Of a stretch of 14,231 nt of DNA, positions 11,575 through 14,231 are shown piece by piece (position 1 is the stretch's first letter; every line of letters starts with the position of its first letter). Source of the DNA: Candidatus Bathyarchaeota archaeon. GTDB lineage: Archaea; Thermoproteota; Bathyarchaeia; Bathyarchaeales; Bathyarchaeaceae. The DNA lies in NCBI GenBank assembly GCA_026014605.1, contig JAOZIC010000033.1, forward strand, positions 1-14,231, read 5' to 3'. Under the pieces are notes generated by a model, which did no database searches, was not told where the DNA came from, and was given only the letters and a program-made list of their open reading frames with translations. A program made the translations under genes and the position numbers.

Positions 11575-12048
11575 TTATGGAAAGGGTTGTTCGTTCCATC
11601 GTTTGAGGTTTTGTTCGCACTGTTTTTTGAGTTCTGGGTCGTCTGTTTTGTTTTTGAGTGTTTCTATGAATTCGAGGCGTTTGTTTACTGCCTTTATTTC
11701 TGCTGTTTCGTAGTAGAGCCGTCCTTCGATGAAGTCTTTCATTTGCTGGGCTTTTTGTATGATAAACCCTGCGTCGTCCACGGGGTCGTCTAATGCTTTT
11801 ACGTTATACCATATTGCGGCTTCTTGTTCGCGCAGTTGGCTTAGGCCGTCTATTTGTTTGATGGTTCGGATGTATGTGCGTAAAAACTCGTAGTATCCTG
11901 CGGTTTTGATTAAATCTAGTGCTTTTTGGACTTTTGCTACAAAATCTGGTGTGCCTTTTATTTGCAGGTCGTGTTTGTAGCCGTTTTCAATGGCTGTTTT
12001 GGCTTGTTGCACTTCTTCTTTAGTGTACACTCGTTCAGGAAAATCCAA
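11575..12048 (-). CDS. Unknown alpha-helical protein (157 aa) downstream of eS25
   Basis: I do not recognise the family. The sequence is rich in charged and amphipathic helices, with a Tyr-rich middle (AGYYEFLRTYIRTIKQ at about 50-65, LYYETAEIKAVNKRLEF at about 115-131) and no Cys cluster, signal or membrane helix, so it is a soluble cytoplasmic protein. The single Cys lies near the C-terminus (KKQCEQN). The only workable start is TTG at 12048: a TAA is in frame eight codons upstream and the next in-frame ATG is far inside. GGGG lies 9 bases before that TTG as a weak ribosome site. It begins 31 bases after the eS25 stop on the same strand, so it is likely the third gene of that operon. Confidence 0.7.
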   Translation of the reverse strand: MDFPERVYTKEEVQQAKTAIENGYKHDLQIKGTPDFVAKVQKALDLIKTAGYYEFLRTYIRTIKQIDGLSQLREQEAAIWYNVKALDDPVDDAGFIIQKAQQMKDFIEGRLYYETAEIKAVNKRLEFIETLKNKTDDPELKKQCEQNLKRWNEQPFP

Positions 12049-12079
12049 TATAATCTGCCCCTTTTACCTTGTACAAAGG

Positions 12080-12400
12080 TTATTGGGGTAAAAGCTTATA
12101 GACTTTTAGATTTTTTCCGCCAGAAACGTATTCTGCCATTTTACGTTTTTCTAGCTCTTTGATGAACGCTCTTGCCACGCTGAGGCGTATGCTATAGCGG
12201 GCTGCTACAACTGATGGGGTGAGTACTCTTAGTCCTTTGAGTTCTGCTAGTACTTTTTTGTTGTTTAGGTCTGGCATGGTTAGACCTAGTGTCTTTTTTT
12301 GTTGTGGTGCACCTGATTTTTCTTCCTTGTTTTTTGGCTCTTTGGGTGCTTTTTCTTTGGTCATTTGGCTAAGTGATTGTTTCTTTTTTCCTCCGCCCAT
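12080..12400 (-). CDS. rps25e: Small ribosomal subunit protein eS25
   Basis: This 106-residue protein has the eS25 layout: a Lys-rich disordered N-terminus (MGGGKKK and about 35 more residues) and a C-terminal winged-helix core from about 44, with the family line LTPSVVAARYSIRLSVARAFIKELEKRKM and ending GKNLKVYKLLPQ. It is a component of the 30S subunit head. eS25 occurs in eukaryotes and in TACK/Asgard-type archaea but is missing from Euryarchaeota, which is the best lineage marker in this window. GGTGA at 12407-12411, 6 bases before ATG, is a typical archaeal ribosome site. It follows the radical SAM gene by 54 bases. The N-terminal tail is longer than in some relatives, and its low complexity makes it look lineage-specific. 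Confidence 0.9.
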   Translation of the reverse strand: MGGGKKKQSLSQMTKEKAPKEPKNKEEKSGAPQQKKTLGLTMPDLNNKKVLAELKGLRVLTPSVVAARYSIRLSVARAFIKELEKRKMAEYVSGGKNLKVYKLLPQ

Positions 12401-12406
12401 GTTTGT

Positions 12407-12411
12407 TCACC
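12407..12411 (-). promoter_or_regulatory. Ribosome binding site of eS25
   Basis: GGTGA, 6 bases before the ATG, matches the 3' end of archaeal 16S rRNA and confirms the start at 12400. Confidence 0.7.
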
Positions 12412-12454
12412 ATCTCTTTGAAGGTTAATGCGTTCCTTATAGCCTTTCTGTTTG

Positions 12455-13942
12455 TTACATTACTGCGCCGATTGGCTTGTTGTTTTGTTTCTTCCACTCT
12501 TCTAGAGGGATGCCCATTTGTTCTTCGATTTTTTCTCGGTGCAGGTTGTTCATGGTGCAGAATGGTATGATTCTGCCGTCAGGGACTGCGTAGTGGATGC
12601 AGCACCGTTGTACTCGTTCCAGGTCGTAGTTGTATGGGTCCATAAAGTGCATCGAAGATACCAACAGCATTTTTCTGTGCAGGTCTCCTAGGGAGTCGTA
12701 GCTGCCGCTTTTTACTATTGGGAGTAGATATTTTCTGAGTAGCCCAAATTTTATGTGGCGTAGTAGTCCGATGAGGTGTAGTTTTGCTGTTTTCTTTTTG
12801 CCTGCTTTTGCGTCTTCGTAGATTTTTTGCATTGTAGTCATGAACTTGTCCACGTTGACATACCTTGTGATGGGGGTCATTTTGTCGCCTTCGATGAACA
12901 GGTATGTTGCCATTCCGCAGTGTGGGTGAGCTGTGAATTCTACGTAGTGTTGGTCTTTTAGGGATGCAACAGCTCTGCTGATTGGGACTACAGTGGGGAC
13001 GGGGAAGAAGTCGTCTACTTTGATTGCGCCGTCTGTTTGTTGTTCTACGTCTTTCATGAAGTCTGGGATTGTGATTCGCATTTTTTCGCGTTCTTCTTTT
13101 GCGATTCGTCCGCAGATGCTTACTGGTTGGACGTTTACGCATCGAACTATGTCGAAGTTGTCTTTCGCGAATCGAATAATGTCTCCTATTTGGTGGTCGT
13201 TGACTCCTTTTACAAGCGTTACTACAAGTACGATGCTTAATCCTGCTGCACGGCAGTTTTCAATAGCTTTCATCTTGATGTCAAGAAGGTCAACGCCCCG
13301 TGTGAACTTGTACACGTCAGAGGTCAAACCGTCAAACTGCAGATATATTGTAGATAGTCCTGCTTCGACCAGCTGTTTTGCAAATTCGGGGTCGTTTGCC
13401 AATCGTAGCCCGTTTGTGTTGACTTCTACGTGGTGGAACCCCAGTTCTTTTGCCTTTACTATCAGTTCGGTTAGGTCTTTTCGTATTGTTGGTTCGCCGC
13501 CGCTGAATTGTAGTGCTGGTGGTTTTACTGGTTTGTTTTGTCTGAGGTTTTCGAGCATTTCAAAGATTTGCTCTTTTGTGGGTTCGTATACGTATCCTGC
13601 GGCTGCTGCGTTTGCGAAGCATACTGGGCATGTGAGGTTGCATCTGTTGGTTATGTCAATGATTGCTAAGCCTGTGTGGCTTTTGTGTTCTGGGCAGATT
13701 CCGCAGTCGTATGGGCAACCGTTTTTTGTTTGTGTTCTGGGGTTTTCTAGGCCTGTGCCGTCTGCGCGTAGTTCTTCGGCTTTTTTGTATATTTCATAGT
13801 CGCTCCAATAGAGCTCTGTTACTTTGCCGTGTTCTGGGCAAGTTTTTGTTATGTAGACTTTGTTGTCTTCCTCAAAGATTGTTGCGTCTAGTACTTTGAG
13901 GCATTCTGGGCATAGTGATTTTGTGGGTTTTATAACCTGCAT
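12455..13942 (-). CDS. tes: Radical SAM protein of the tetraether lipid synthase (Tes/MJ0619, COG1964) type
   Basis: The 495-residue protein has the radical SAM cluster motif CNLTCPVC (Cys101, 105, 108), SGGEP (148-152) for SAM binding and NTNG (175-178). The N-terminus has a rubredoxin-like site CPEC ... CPEHG (Cys11, 14, 35, His38) and a further motif CPYDCGICPEH (Cys76, 80, 83). C-terminal cysteines at 342, 447/448 and 462 can bind an extra cluster. This order and the length of about 500 residues match MJ0619-type Tes, which joins two archaeol tails by C-C bonds to make membrane-spanning tetraether lipids. The same family was earlier linked to pterin methylation, and archaea often carry several paralogues, so the exact product is not certain. 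ATG 13942 has GGTG 8 bases upstream. It heads the cluster with eS25. Confidence 0.8.
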   Translation of the reverse strand: MQVIKPTKSLCPECLKVLDATIFEEDNKVYITKTCPEHGKVTELYWSDYEIYKKAEELRADGTGLENPRTQTKNGCPYDCGICPEHKSHTGLAIIDITNRCNLTCPVCFANAAAAGYVYEPTKEQIFEMLENLRQNKPVKPPALQFSGGEPTIRKDLTELIVKAKELGFHHVEVNTNGLRLANDPEFAKQLVEAGLSTIYLQFDGLTSDVYKFTRGVDLLDIKMKAIENCRAAGLSIVLVVTLVKGVNDHQIGDIIRFAKDNFDIVRCVNVQPVSICGRIAKEEREKMRITIPDFMKDVEQQTDGAIKVDDFFPVPTVVPISRAVASLKDQHYVEFTAHPHCGMATYLFIEGDKMTPITRYVNVDKFMTTMQKIYEDAKAGKKKTAKLHLIGLLRHIKFGLLRKYLLPIVKSGSYDSLGDLHRKMLLVSSMHFMDPYNYDLERVQRCCIHYAVPDGRIIPFCTMNNLHREKIEEQMGIPLEEWKKQNNKPIGAVM

Positions 13943-14031
13943 AAATTTGACACCACTCGTGGGGGTAATATTTTTTATGTGGCTAATGTAGATATAAGAA
14001 GGTTTCCAAACCTTTCATAAGGTGAATAGTA
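13943..14031. promoter_or_regulatory. Shared divergent promoter between the radical SAM and TrmB-type genes
   Basis: An AT-rich block at 13966-13978 (ATAAAAAATATTA on the minus strand) can serve the radical SAM gene, and GATATAAG at 13991-13998 can serve the TrmB-type gene. A perfect inverted repeat, AAGGTTT-CC-AAACCTT (13999-14014), lies between the second TATA box and the expected RNA start, a place where a bound repressor would block transcription. Confidence 0.5.
14021..14025 (+). promoter_or_regulatory. Ribosome binding site fixing the TTG start of the TrmB-type gene
   Basis: GGTGA with 6 bases to TTG 14032. No in-frame ATG gives a better fit. Confidence 0.65.
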
Positions 14032-14231
14032 TTGAGCGCCCCAGTAAGCGAAGACGCAAAAAAGACCCTACGCGAAGTCGGGTTAACAGAATACGAAACA
14101 AAATCATATCTCACACTTTTAGAACGGGGTACAATGACCGCCAGCGAAGTCAGCCAACACGGCGGAGTTCCGTACTCCAAAATCTATGAAACACTCAACT
14201 CTCTGGAAAGAAAAGGGTGGATAGAAGTCGA
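14032..14231 (+). CDS. TrmB-family transcriptional regulator, N-terminal part (runs off window)
   Basis: From TTG 14032 the frame is open for 66 codons to the window edge. The sequence contains the TrmB-type winged helix: LREVGLTEYETKSYLTLLE, then TASEVSQHGGVPYSKIYETL and NSLERKGWIEV. The GLTxYExxxYLxLL and VPxSKIYExLxxLExKGWI lines are diagnostic of PF01978. The effector-binding C-terminal domain, if any, lies beyond the window, so the ligand cannot be told (TrmB proteins often sense sugars; shorter ones act in other ways). It is divergent from the radical SAM gene and shares its promoter region, so it may regulate itself, its neighbour or both. Confidence 0.85.
   Translation, partial: MSAPVSEDAKKTLREVGLTEYETKSYLTLLERGTMTASEVSQHGGVPYSKIYETLNSLERKGWIEV

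Noticed and set aside
12579..13142. 187-codon minus-strand ORF rich in Arg, Thr and Asn
   Set aside because: It lies wholly inside the radical SAM gene in another frame, and its composition is that of a shifted reading of a conserved gene.
12993..13799. 268-codon plus-strand ORF opposite the radical SAM gene
   Set aside because: Antisense shadow with Ser/Phe-rich low-complexity content. The minus-strand reading has cluster motifs and a ribosome site.

Overview
This is a fragment of an archaeal chromosome, most likely from the TACK side and plausibly Bathyarchaeia. The signs are a ribosomal protein eS25 gene (absent from Euryarchaeota), a tetraether-lipid-synthase-type radical SAM protein, TrmB- and Lrp-type regulators, GGTGA/GGAGGTGA ribosome binding sites, frequent TTG/GTG starts, T-run terminators and at least one promoter placed for a leaderless mRNA. 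The lineage call is inference; archaeal identity is strong.

Left part (1-4160, minus strand unless stated): the start of an acyltransferase-3 membrane protein running off the left edge; a membrane-anchored alpha/beta hydrolase; a MacB/LolD-type ABC ATPase with its FtsX-like permease just upstream; and a two-gene mini-operon (41 aa, then a 57 aa zinc ribbon) whose real TTG start is fixed by a strong ribosome binding site. A possible 34 aa gene on the plus strand meets the end of the next gene at a symmetric T10/A8 terminator.

Middle (4160-9300): a 1160-residue secreted, membrane-anchored protein with two PQQ-type beta-propellers and Ig-like domains, with a GC-rich hairpin just before its start codon. 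Upstream on the same strand is an Lrp/AsnC-type regulator, then a long AT-rich stretch. Near the end of that stretch a G-rich patch leads into a 17-codon lysine-rich minigene whose Shine-Dalgarno sequence lies in the loop of a perfect hairpin.

Right-middle (9299-11533, plus strand): a SpeD-like pyruvoyl decarboxylase that keeps the processing serine, histidine and catalytic cysteine but differs around the cleavage site; a flavodoxin; and a DUF998-like membrane protein with a leaderless-type promoter. On the minus strand between the first two is a 34 aa zinc-ribbon gene.

Right part (11575-14231): a minus-strand cluster of the radical SAM protein, then eS25, then an unknown 157 aa protein. It diverges from a TrmB-family regulator gene (cut by the right edge) across an 89-base shared promoter with a perfect inverted repeat.

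The points most worth attention are the layout in front of the SpeD-like gene (Lys-rich leader peptide, ribosome site in a hairpin loop, hairpins, T-run, overlapping upstream ORF), which looks like an attenuation-type control region, the altered SpeD active-site neighbourhood, and a shared CGCGCAA palindrome in front of two unrelated membrane/surface genes. No CRISPR array, insertion sequence, tRNA or rRNA was seen.
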